A stretch of DNA of 12,188 nucleotides, from NCBI GenBank assembly GCA_904420255.1, contig CAJFUT010000098.1, positions 1-12,188 on the forward strand, read 5' to 3'. This document shows, one piece after another, positions 5,235 through 12,188 of the stretch. Under the pieces are notes generated by a model. It worked only from the letters and a program-made list of their open reading frames with translations. It was not told the DNA's origin and did no database searches. Numbering within the stretch: the first letter of the stretch is position 1; the number at the start of each line of letters is the position of its first letter. Origin of the DNA: an uncultured Angelakisella sp. GTDB lineage: Bacteria; Bacillota; Clostridia; Oscillospirales; Ruminococcaceae. A program made the translations under genes and the position numbers.

Positions 5235-6101
5235 TCAGAGCTGCCGGAAATACCCCTGGACAAAATCCCGGAACAGGGCGGCGGCCGGGGAAAGGTACCC
5301 CTCCCGCCAGGAGAGGTTGATGTACCGCCGGCAGCGGGGGAAGGAAATGGGCACCAGGGCGATGCTGCCGGTTTTCATCCCGCTCCAGGTGACCCGGGGG
5401 ATGAAGGAGATGCCGATGCCCGCCCGGATCAGCTCCCGCACCGTTTCCGGGCTGTCGCTTTCCAGGATCACCGTGGGCTCGAAGCCCGCCATCCGGCAGT
5501 ACAGGTCGGTGATGGTGCGCAGGCTTTTCCCCCGCTGCAGGCAGATGAATTCCTCCCCCGCCACCTCCCGCAGGTCGATGCTCTCCTTCCGGGCCAGGGG
5601 GTTGGCTTCGGGCAGCGCCAGGAGGATCTCCTCCTCGATGAGGGTGGCCTCGTTCTCCCCGGTGCAGGGCTGGATGGAGGAAAAGAGGGAGAGGTCGCAG
5701 CTGCTGTGCCCCCGGGCGCCCAGGTCCTCCTGGACGATGCGCAGGCGGATGGAGGGGTGCTCCCGCTTGAAGCGCATCACCAGCTGGGGCAGCAGCTTGG
5801 AGGCGGCGTAAAGGGAGATGGTGACGCTGCTGCTGTTCCGTTCCAGGGCGTCGTCCAGCTCCCGGCGGATGTCCTCCACCTCCTGAAGGACCCGCCCGGC
5901 GTGGCGCAGCACCATCTCCCCGTATTCATTGAGGCGGATGTTCTTCCCGGACCGCTGGAACAGCTCCACCCCCAGCTCCGCCTCCAGGCCGGCGATGGTG
6001 CGGCTCAGGGAGGGCTGGGCCACATGGAGCTCCTCCGCCGCCCGGGTGATGTGCTGCAGCTCCGCCGCCTTCTTGAAATAGGCCAGGGTGTGGATGTCCA
6101 T
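5235..6101 (-). CDS. LysR family regulator, divergent from the malonate-type operon
   Basis: A 288-residue protein. The ATG at 6101 is preferred to one 45 bases upstream because AAAGGATG precedes it and the product then begins MDIHTLAYFKKAAELQHITR, the normal LysR start. The helix-turn-helix is about 18-38 (ITRAAEELHVAQPSLSRTIA), the linker helix extends to about 85, and the effector domain contains ESDSPETVRELIRAGIGISFIP (about 220-241). It is transcribed away from the mdcA-like operon from a promoter that interlocks with that of the operon, the classic layout for a LysR activator and its target. Classical malonate decarboxylase operons are also controlled by a LysR protein (MdcR), so a malonate- or malonyl-CoA-responsive activator is a reasonable guess. 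This is inference from position; the effector cannot be read from the sequence. Confidence 0.92.
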   Translation of the reverse strand: MDIHTLAYFKKAAELQHITRAAEELHVAQPSLSRTIAGLEAELGVELFQRSGKNIRLNEYGEMVLRHAGRVLQEVEDIRRELDDALERNSSSVTISLYAASKLLPQLVMRFKREHPSIRLRIVQEDLGARGHSSCDLSLFSSIQPCTGENEATLIEEEILLALPEANPLARKESIDLREVAGEEFICLQRGKSLRTITDLYCRMAGFEPTVILESDSPETVRELIRAGIGISFIPRVTWSGMKTGSIALVPISFPRCRRYINLSWREGYLSPAAALFRDFVQGYFRQL

Positions 6102-6146
6102 TTCCGCCCATCCTTTCATAACAAAAAAGATATGTATATGTAACAA

Positions 6147-6175
6147 AGTATATATTGGACGCTATCAAAAGTCAA
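6147..6175 (-). promoter_or_regulatory. Promoter of the divergent LysR gene
   Basis: On the minus strand TTGACT (6175-6170) and TATACT (6152-6147) are 17 bases apart. Transcription would start near 6140, about 40 bases before the LysR start codon. It overlaps the operon promoter on the other strand. Confidence 0.75.
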
Positions 6176-6184
6176 TGCTATGAT
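6155..6184 (+). promoter_or_regulatory. Promoter of the mdcA-like operon
   Basis: TTGGAC (6155-6160) and TATGAT (6179-6184) with an 18-base spacer, giving a start near 6191 and a 47-base leader. The spacer is longer than ideal, as expected for an activator-dependent promoter. The A/T-rich imperfect dyad at about 6133-6156 lies where LysR proteins bind relative to such a start. Confidence 0.7.
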
Positions 6185-6237
6185 GGACTTAATACTCAGC
6201 GGCGTAAGCAGGCTGCGGGAAAGGAAGGGAATTCTTT

Positions 6238-7878
6238 ATGATTTGGGACAAGGAGCGGCGCTCGAAGCAGGAGCGGATGGCCGGGGTGAAGCAGTACACC
6301 GACGGCGGCAAGGTGATCGAAACGGAATCCATCGTGCCCTTTTTGGAGGGCGTGATCCACCCCGGCGACCGGGTGGTGCTGGAGGGCTGCAATCAGAAGC
6401 AGGCCGCCTTCCTGGCCGGCGCCATGACCCGGCTGGACCCGGCCAAGGTCCACGGCCTCAATATGATCATCCCCTCCATCTCCCGGGACGAGCACCTGGA
6501 CCTGTTTGAGAAGGGGATCGCCGAGGAGATCAACTTCGCCTTCGCCGGGGTGCAGAGCCTGCGGCTGGCCCAGATGCTGGCGGAGGAAAAGCTGCGCATC
6601 GGCGCCATCCACACCTACCTGGAGCTCTACGGCCGGCTGTATGTGGACCTGACCCCCAACATCTGCCTCATCGCCGCCGACAAGGCGGACCGCAGCGGCA
6701 ACCTTTACACCGGCTACAACACCGAGGAAACCCCCATGCTCACCGAGGCGGCCGCCTTCAAAAGCGGCATCGTCATCGCCCAGGTCAACAGCATCGTGGA
6801 GGAAAGCGAGCTGCCCCGGGTGGATATCCCCGGCGGCTGGGTGGACTATATCGTCAAGGCCTCCGAGCCCTACCCCATGGAGCCCCTGTTCACCCGGGAC
6901 CCGGCCAAGATCCAGGACGCCCACATCCTCATGGGCATGATGGTCATTAAGGGCATCTACGCCAAGCACGGCGTCACCAGCCTCAACCACGGCATCGGCT
7001 ATAACGGCGCCGCCATTGAGCTGCTGCTGCCCACCTTCGGCAACTCCCTGGGCCTCAAGGGCAAAATCTGCACCCACTGGGTGCTGAACCCCCACCCCAC
7101 CCTGATCCCCGCCATCGAGGACGGCTGGGTGAAGCAGGTGTGCGCCTTCGGCGGCGAGCTGGGGATGGACCGGTACACCGCCGCCCGGCCCGACATCTTC
7201 TTCACCGGCCCCGACGGCTCCCTGCGCTCCAACCGGGCCGCGGCCCAGGTGGCCGGCCTCTACGGCATGGACCTTTTCCTGGGGGGCACCCTCCAGATGG
7301 ACTATGTGGGCAACAGCTCCACCGTCACCAGCGGCCGCCTCAGCGGCTACGGCGGCGCCCCCAACATGGGCAACAGCACCGGCGGCCGCCGCCACACCAC
7401 CAAGGCCTGGCTGGATATGGCCCCCCTGGGCGGCTCCATGGCCTCCGGGCGCAAGCTGGTGGTGCAGATGATGAAGAGCCGCAGCAAATTCGGCCCCGGC
7501 TTCGTGCCGGTGCTGGACGCGGTGGAGATCGGCAAAAAGGCCGGCATGGCCGCCGCCCCGGTGATGATGTACGGCGAGGACGTCACCCATGTGGTCACCG
7601 AGCAGGGCATCGCCTACCTCTACCAGGCCCAGAACGCCGAGGAGCGCACCCGCCTCCTGGGCGCCGTGGCCCAGGGGACCCCCATCGGGGACCTGGTGAG
7701 CCAGGCCCAGATCGCCCAGCTGCGGGCCGCCGGCAAGGTGGCCTATCCCGAGGACCTGGCCATCTCCCCCGACGCCGCCAACAAGGACCTGCTGGCCGCC
7801 AAGTCCCTGGAGGAGATCGCTGAAATCTCCGGCGGGCTGTACCAGGTGCCGGACCGGTTCAAGAAAAAACCGGAATAA
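6238..7878 (+). CDS. mdcA: MdcA-type malonate CoA/ACP transferase (malonate decarboxylase alpha subunit family)
   Basis: A 546-residue protein, close to the usual 550 of MdcA. Family stretches I recognise include EGCNQKQAAFLAGAM (49-63), MIIPSISRDEHLDLFEKGIA (76-95), LIAADKADRSGNLYTG (144-159), SLNHGIGYNGAAIELLLPT (248-266), FGGELGMDRYTAARPD (304-319), SGYGGAPNMGN (369-379) and YGEDVTHVVTEQGIAYLY (445-462). MdcA swaps acetyl for malonyl on the prosthetic group of the malonate decarboxylase ACP; it is related to acyl-CoA transferases. The Glu in GGELGM is a candidate for the acyl-CoA-transferase catalytic Glu. No ACP (MdcC/MadE) gene is here, so transfer to free CoA (acetyl-CoA + malonate to malonyl-CoA + acetate) is my inference. 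The ATG at 6238 follows AAGGAAGG at 9 bases. It is first in the operon, 27 bases before the thioesterase. A different short dicarboxylate as substrate cannot be excluded. Confidence 0.88.
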   Translation: MIWDKERRSKQERMAGVKQYTDGGKVIETESIVPFLEGVIHPGDRVVLEGCNQKQAAFLAGAMTRLDPAKVHGLNMIIPSISRDEHLDLFEKGIAEEINFAFAGVQSLRLAQMLAEEKLRIGAIHTYLELYGRLYVDLTPNICLIAADKADRSGNLYTGYNTEETPMLTEAAAFKSGIVIAQVNSIVEESELPRVDIPGGWVDYIVKASEPYPMEPLFTRDPAKIQDAHILMGMMVIKGIYAKHGVTSLNHGIGYNGAAIELLLPTFGNSLGLKGKICTHWVLNPHPTLIPAIEDGWVKQVCAFGGELGMDRYTAARPDIFFTGPDGSLRSNRAAAQVAGLYGMDLFLGGTLQMDYVGNSSTVTSGRLSGYGGAPNMGNSTGGRRHTTKAWLDMAPLGGSMASGRKLVVQMMKSRSKFGPGFVPVLDAVEIGKKAGMAAAPVMMYGEDVTHVVTEQGIAYLYQAQNAEERTRLLGAVAQGTPIGDLVSQAQIAQLRAAGKVAYPEDLAISPDAANKDLLAAKSLEEIAEISGGLYQVPDRFKKKPE

Positions 7879-7905
7879 CCCGGGCCGGCGGAAGGAGGAG
7901 CGACC

Positions 7906-8325
7906 ATGAACATTCAACCCATTGTCACACACCATTTTGTGAAAAGCGAGGACCTGAACCACCACGGGACCCTCTTCGCCGGCAGGACGGCGGAGTGGTT
8001 TGTGGAGGCGGGACTCATGTCGGCGGCGGTCTACCTGCCGCCGGAGAACATCGTCTGCGTCAAAATCCACGGGATGAATTTCCGCCGCCCCATCCCCCTG
8101 GGGGCGGTGGTGGAGCTGGTGAGCCGGGCCGTCCTGGCCGGGAGGACCAGCGTGGTATCCCACATCCGGCTGACCCTCCAGGGGGAGGAGGTGCTGGACG
8201 GCTTCATCACCTTTGTCAACGTGGGGAAGGACGGCCGTCCGGCGCCCCACGGCCTCACCCTGGAGGCCTCCACCCCGGAGGAACAGGCCCTCCAGGAGCG
8301 GGCCGGGAGCCTGCCCCGGGACTGA
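7906..8325 (+). CDS. Hotdog-fold acyl-CoA thioesterase family protein
   Basis: A 139-residue single hotdog domain. LNHHGTLFAGRTAEWFVEAG (17-36) is the family's N-terminal signature: the loop, then the long central helix that packs in the beta sheet. GMNFRRPIPLGAVVELVSRAV (56-76) and GRTSVVSHIRLT (79-90) are the following strands. In YciA/BFIT-type enzymes an Asp or Glu sits in the helix about twelve residues after the first Gly of GTLF; here that position is Val33, with Glu34 next to it and Glu30 before it, so the catalytic acid is uncertain. A strong GGAAGGAGGAG ribosome binding site precedes the ATG. Its place between the CoA transferase and the carboxyltransferase suggests it handles a CoA ester of the same pathway, by hydrolysis of malonyl-, acetyl- or a mis-loaded acyl-CoA. 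The fold is sure, substrate and activity are not. Confidence 0.85.
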   Translation: MNIQPIVTHHFVKSEDLNHHGTLFAGRTAEWFVEAGLMSAAVYLPPENIVCVKIHGMNFRRPIPLGAVVELVSRAVLAGRTSVVSHIRLTLQGEEVLDGFITFVNVGKDGRPAPHGLTLEASTPEEQALQERAGSLPRD

Positions 8326-8336
8326 CCCGGGACGGC

Positions 8337-8352
8337 GGCGCCCCCAGGCGCC
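8337..8352 (+). other. Small hairpin between thioesterase and carboxyltransferase genes
   Basis: GGCGCC (8337-8342), four loop bases, GGCGCC (8347-8352). No T-run follows, so it is more likely an mRNA stability or processing element than a terminator. Confidence 0.4.
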
Positions 8353-8394
8353 AAAGACCTTTATGAGAAAACCATTCAGATGGGAGGAATTCCA

Positions 8395-9942
<1,548 letters not shown>

Positions 9943-9956
9943 GGGAGGGCCGGACC

Positions 9957-10274
9957 ATGTTTGAGAACTTCCCCAGCGGACTGCTGGCCCTCCTGATCCT
10001 GGCTGCGGCCCTGGCCCTTGTGGTGGCGCTGCAGCGGCGGGGCGCCCGGGCCCAGGCCCCGGAAGAGGCCGCCCCGGCTCCCGCCCATCCCGCGGCCTCG
10101 TCCCAGCCCGCGCCCCAGGCTGCCCCGGACGCCGACCTGGCGGTTCTGGCGGCGGCGGCCATCGCCGCCTATCTGGGAACCAGCGCCGACCAGCTGGTGG
10201 TCCGGAGCATCCGCCGCATCGCCCCAAGCGAAACCCCCTGGATCCAGGCCGGCCGCACCGGCTCCATCCGATAA
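9957..10274 (+). CDS. OadG-like small membrane subunit of a Na+-translocating decarboxylase
   Basis: A 105-residue protein: one N-terminal membrane helix (about 8-26), a basic stop QRRGAR (26-31), an Ala/Pro-rich flexible linker (about 32-57), and a C-terminal conserved part DADLAVLAAAAIAAYLGTSA (58-77) followed by VVRSIRRI and PWIQAGR. This order is typical of the gamma/delta subunits (OadG, MmdD, GcdC-neighbouring small subunit) that hold the carboxyltransferase to the membrane pump. The ATG at 9957 is 14 bases after the carboxyltransferase stop, with AAGGGAGGG between, so translation is coupled. Its presence is the best evidence that the system is a membrane decarboxylase and not a soluble acyl-CoA carboxylase. 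The pump subunit it should contact is not encoded here. Confidence 0.88.
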   Translation: MFENFPSGLLALLILAAALALVVALQRRGARAQAPEEAAPAPAHPAASSQPAPQAAPDADLAVLAAAAIAAYLGTSADQLVVRSIRRIAPSETPWIQAGRTGSIR

Positions 10275-10281
10275 ACAAAAG

Positions 10282-10305
10282 GAGGCCCCGTCCATCGCGG
10301 GCCTC
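10282..10305 (+). other. Intercistronic hairpin covering a start-less Shine-Dalgarno
   Basis: GAGGCCC (10282-10288) pairs with GGGCCTC (10299-10305). It takes in the end of AAAAGGAGG (10277-10285), a strong ribosome binding sequence with no ATG, GTG or TTG at the right distance; ATC at 10294 opens a frame of seven codons ending at 10317. It lies in the 56 bases between the OadG-like and biotin carrier genes and may tune their ratio. No T-run follows. Confidence 0.45.
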
Positions 10306-10330
10306 GATCAACAGTGAGGTGTAAACAACC

Positions 10331-10753
10331 ATGAGCATCAAGAGATTCCGCATCGTTCTGGACGGCGTCCCCCATGAGGTGGAGGTGGAGGAGCTGGGAA
10401 GCGCCCCCTCCTCCCCTGCGGCTCCTGCGGCCGCACCGGCAGCGGCGCCGGCCCCTGCCCCCGCTCCCGCACCGGCGGCCCCTGCCCCCGCTCCCGCACC
10501 GGCGGCCCCCGCGCCTGCCGCGCCGGCTTCCTCCGGCGGCGGCGATGCGGTGACCGCCCCCATGCCGGGCACCATCGTCAACGTGCCCGTCGCCCCCGGC
10601 CAGGCGGTGAAGCAGGGCCAGGTGCTGGCGGTGCTGGAAGCCATGAAGATGGAGAACGAGATCGTCGCCCCCCGGGACGGGGTTGTGGCGTCGGTCGCGG
10701 CGAAAAAAGGCGACTCGGTGGCCTCCGGCGATCTGCTCCTTACCCTTCAGTAA
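10331..10753 (+). CDS. Biotin carboxyl carrier protein of the decarboxylase
   Basis: A 140-residue protein: an N-terminal beta segment ([20 protein letters not shown], 1-20), an Ala/Pro linker (about 25-68), and the biotinyl domain (about 71-140). EAMKMENE (103-110) is the biotinylation site with Lys106 as the attachment residue, and [10 protein letters not shown] (76-85) is the first strand of the fold. It carries the carboxyl group from the carboxyltransferase to the membrane decarboxylase subunit; this is the MmdC/GcdC role. The linker contains a perfect 27-bp tandem duplication. The ATG at 10331 is preceded by TGAGGTG at 9 bases. It is the last gene of the operon, followed by a strong terminator. 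Length, linker and position next to the OadG-like gene fit the gamma subunit of Na+-pumping decarboxylases. Confidence 0.93.
   Translation: MSIKRFRIVLDGVPHEVEVEELGSAPSSPAAPAAAPAAAPAPAPAPAPAAPAPAPAPAAPAPAAPASSGGGDAVTAPMPGTIVNVPVAPGQAVKQGQVLAVLEAMKMENEIVAPRDGVVASVAAKKGDSVASGDLLLTLQ
10451..10504 (+). repeat. 27-bp perfect tandem duplication in the carrier protein linker
   Basis: Bases 10451-10477 and 10478-10504 are identical; a further degraded partial copy follows. The unit keeps the reading frame and encodes nine Ala/Pro residues, so copy number would change the length of the swinging arm without disturbing the biotinyl domain. Confidence 0.9.
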
Positions 10754-10780
10754 TCTCCTGGCTGTCCCTGTCCCCGGCAG

Positions 10781-10814
10781 GCCCTGGGCCATCCCGGAGC
10801 CGCGGCCCCAGGGC
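10781..10814 (+). other. GC-rich stem-loop after the carrier protein gene
   Basis: GCCCTGGGCC (10781-10790) pairs with GGCCCCAGGGC (10804-10814) with one bulged base. It has no T-run and precedes the true terminator; it may protect the mRNA 3' end. Confidence 0.45.
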
Positions 10815-10832
10815 TATGGGCGAAAAAAGCAA

Positions 10833-10885
10833 GACCCCGGGAATCCCTCCGCGTCCGGCGGCGGGGTTCCCGGGGCCTTTTTCTT
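10833..10885. terminator. Strong bidirectional intrinsic terminator
   Basis: CCCCGGGAA (10835-10843) pairs perfectly with TTCCCGGGG (10867-10875), and pairing continues inward with one mismatch to a small loop near 10855. CCTTTTT follows on the plus strand, and on the minus strand GTCTTGCTTTTTT follows. It ends the decarboxylase operon from the left and the ZIP gene from the right. Confidence 0.9.
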
Positions 10886-10902
10886 CGGATTTTTGGGGAC
10901 GC

Positions 10903-11706
10903 TCAGCCCAGGGCCACATCCAGCACCATCATCACCAGGAAGCCTGCCAGCACCCCCATGGTGCCGCTGTTGCTGTGCTCCCCCAAATGGGCCTCGGGGA
11001 TCAGCTCCTCCACCACCACATAGATCATGGCCCCGGCGGCAAAGGCCAGGAACCAGGGCATGAGGGGGGCCACCTGCCCTGCCACCAGCACGGCGATCAC
11101 CCCGCCGATGGGCTCCACCGCGCCGCTGCCCGCACCCAGCAGGAAGCACCGGCGGCGGCTCATCCCCTCCTGGCGCAGGGGGAGGCTCACCGCCGCCCCC
11201 TCGGGGAAGTTCTGGAGCCCCATCCCCAGGGCCAGGGCCAGGGCGCCGGCCAGGGTCACCGCCCCCTCCTCCCCCTGGGCGGCCATGGCGAAGGAAAGGC
11301 CCACCGCCATCCCCTCGGGGATGTTGTGGAGGGTCACCGCCAGCACCAGCAGAACGTTTTTGGGCAGGCGGCTGGGCAGGCCCTCCGCCTCCCGGCTGCC
11401 GGGGTGGAGGTGGGGCAGGAAGGTATCCAGCCCCAGCAGGAACAGGGCCCCCAGCAGGAACCCGCCCGCCGCCGGGAGCCATCCCGGCTGGCCCATCTCC
11501 TGGGCCATCTCGATGGCGGGGTTCAGGAGGCTCCAGACGCTGGCGGCGATCATCACCCCGGCGGCGAAGCCCAGGAACACCCGCTGGATGGCGGGATTGA
11601 TCTCGTCCCTGAAGAAAAACACCATGGCGCTCCCCGCCGCCGTGGCCAAAAAGGTGAAGCCGGTGCCCAGCAGGCAGAGGAGCAGCGGAGAATGAGCGAG
11701 GTCCAT
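10903..11706 (-). CDS. ZIP family divalent metal transporter (ZupT/GufA-like)
   Basis: A 267-residue membrane protein, the usual size for bacterial ZIP carriers. It has about eight hydrophobic segments and the binuclear metal site motifs: HNIPEG (127-132) in the fourth and QNFPEG (165-170) in the fifth membrane helix, with VEPIGG (197-202) and VVEELIPEAH (221-230) further on. A short His-containing loop LPHLHPG (97-103) lies between the third and fourth helices. ZIP proteins bring Zn2+, Fe2+ or Mn2+ into the cytoplasm; which metal cannot be told. Gln165 replaces the His often seen first in the second motif, as is common in the GufA branch. The ATG at 11706 is chosen because AAAGGA precedes it at about 8 bases and the protein then begins with the first helix; 25 residues added by an upstream ATG look unrelated. 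It stands alone, tail to tail with the decarboxylase operon. Confidence 0.92.
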   Translation of the reverse strand: MDLAHSPLLLCLLGTGFTFLATAAGSAMVFFFRDEINPAIQRVFLGFAAGVMIAASVWSLLNPAIEMAQEMGQPGWLPAAGGFLLGALFLLGLDTFLPHLHPGSREAEGLPSRLPKNVLLVLAVTLHNIPEGMAVGLSFAMAAQGEEGAVTLAGALALALGMGLQNFPEGAAVSLPLRQEGMSRRRCFLLGAGSGAVEPIGGVIAVLVAGQVAPLMPWFLAFAAGAMIYVVVEELIPEAHLGEHSNSGTMGVLAGFLVMMVLDVALG

Positions 11707-11892
11707 AAAGCAATCCTTTCTTTTTTCGTCCGTGAGAGAAGCGCCTACATGGCGGTAGGTTGTGTCCCGCTCCCTGAGCATATCACTTGGGATTCAGAAG
11801 GCGCATTTTTTATCCGTCCAAGCTGAGCGGCGCACTCATTTGCGCTTCTGCGTCCGCAGCTAACGTCATTGCCAGCGGGGGCTACCCCGCCG

Positions 11893-11918
11893 TCACTTTC
11901 CCCATCAAAAGAAAGTGG
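11893..11918. repeat. Diverged copy of the CACTTTC hairpin
   Basis: CACTTTC (11894-11900), ten loop bases, GAAAGTG (11911-11917), followed by GCCAAAGAA, resembling the CACTTTCTCT...AGAGAAAGTGACAAAGA core of the two full repeats to the right. Confidence 0.55.
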
Positions 11919-11952
11919 CCAAAGAATCCGCTGCGCGGGGCCTCTTTCTGAT

Positions 11953-12016
11953 ATTACTTCGGTCGGGCCGGAAGTCCGGGCTTCACTTTCTCTACCGAGA
12001 GAAAGTGACAAAGAGC
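11953..12016. repeat. 64-bp hairpin repeat, copy 1
   Basis: It differs from copy 2 at 6 of 64 positions, 119 bases away. It holds a perfect 11-bp stem TCACTTTCTCT (11983-11993) with its complement (11998-12008) around a 4-base loop, then ACAAAGAGC. Confidence 0.8.
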
Positions 12017-12071
12017 CGGGGGAAACCCCTGGACCCCTTTTTTCTACTCCGCCGGGTTTTTTCTCAATCAG

Positions 12072-12135
12072 ATTACTCCGGTCGGACCGTAGGTCCGGGC
12101 ATCACTTTCTCTGCCGAGAGAAAGTGACAAAGAGC
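12072..12135. repeat. 64-bp hairpin repeat, copy 2
   Basis: It has the same layout as copy 1: stem TCACTTTCTCT (12102-12112) with its complement (12117-12127). It also has a second small hairpin, CGGACC/GGTCCG (12084-12089 and 12093-12098). The changed bases include the loop, while the long stem is unchanged. Confidence 0.8.
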
Positions 12136-12188
12136 GGCCGGGGAGCCCCCCGGGCCCCCGTGCAGGGCGACAGCCTTCCAGCGGGGGA

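Larger units (their letters stand above)
11707..12188. other. Non-coding, hairpin-rich edge region upstream of the ZIP gene
   Basis: No gene is supported in these 482 bases. A small dyad with CCTAC/GTAGG arms (about 11738-11753) lies close to the ZIP start and could be a regulator site; I found no convincing promoter. Perfect hairpins follow at 11830-11845, 11848-11859, 11875-11890 and 11894-11917, then two copies of a 64-bp repeat. The open frames across it are short, lack ribosome binding sites and follow the repeats. It looks like a dispersed intergenic repeat cluster. Confidence 0.65.

Noticed and set aside
11745..12011. An 88-codon minus-strand frame upstream of the ZIP gene
   Set aside because: It overlaps the hairpin array, lacks a ribosome binding site and has no recognisable domain; it is probably a translated non-coding repeat.
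11915..12127. A 70-codon plus-strand frame at the right edge
   Set aside because: It runs through both copies of the 64-bp hairpin repeat, so its repeated residues come from the repeat; there is no ribosome binding site before its ATG.

Overview
The window looks like the chromosome of a high-GC, low-copy-style anaerobic Firmicute, most likely a gut member of the Oscillospiraceae (Flavonifractor/Intestinimonas-like). The reasons are very GC-rich codons with strong GGAGG-type ribosome binding sites, sigma-A promoters, a BlaI/M56 pair, an NPxTG sorting signal, and a biotin-dependent decarboxylase of the Veillonella/Clostridia type. This placement is inference from sequence style, not from a marker gene.

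Left part (1-2760, all minus strand): the N-terminal 100 codons of a GH25 lysozyme, a terminator, then a two-gene operon of a BlaI-type repressor and an M56 membrane protease fused to an extracellular M23 (LytM) peptidase. The operon promoter (TTGACA-N17-TAGAAT) carries two BlaI-like dyads. This looks like a cell-wall-sensing regulatory pair in which a peptidoglycan hydrolase domain takes the place of the penicillin-binding sensor.

Middle part (2755-5216): a 428-base non-coding leader with promoters, a triple 11-bp-phased repeat and a duplicated hairpin element leads to a 61-residue secreted peptide that is almost only signal peptide plus NPxTG sorting signal. It is followed by a LysR regulator and a membrane-bound XRE regulator, each with its own terminator.

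Right part (5235-10885): a LysR regulator is divergent from a five-gene operon: MdcA-type malonate CoA/ACP transferase, hotdog thioesterase, MmdA-type carboxyltransferase, OadG-like small membrane subunit, biotin carrier protein. My reading is a malonate-to-acetate pathway in which the acyl carrier protein of classical malonate decarboxylase is replaced by free CoA: malonate is activated to malonyl-CoA by transfer from acetyl-CoA, and malonyl-CoA is decarboxylated by a biotin-dependent, probably Na+-pumping complex. The membrane pump (beta) subunit, a malonate transporter and an ACP are not in the window. A bidirectional terminator separates this operon from a minus-strand ZIP metal transporter.

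Right edge (11707-12188): no gene that I can support. It holds a series of perfect hairpins and two copies of a 64-bp repeat, probably a dispersed non-coding repeat family.
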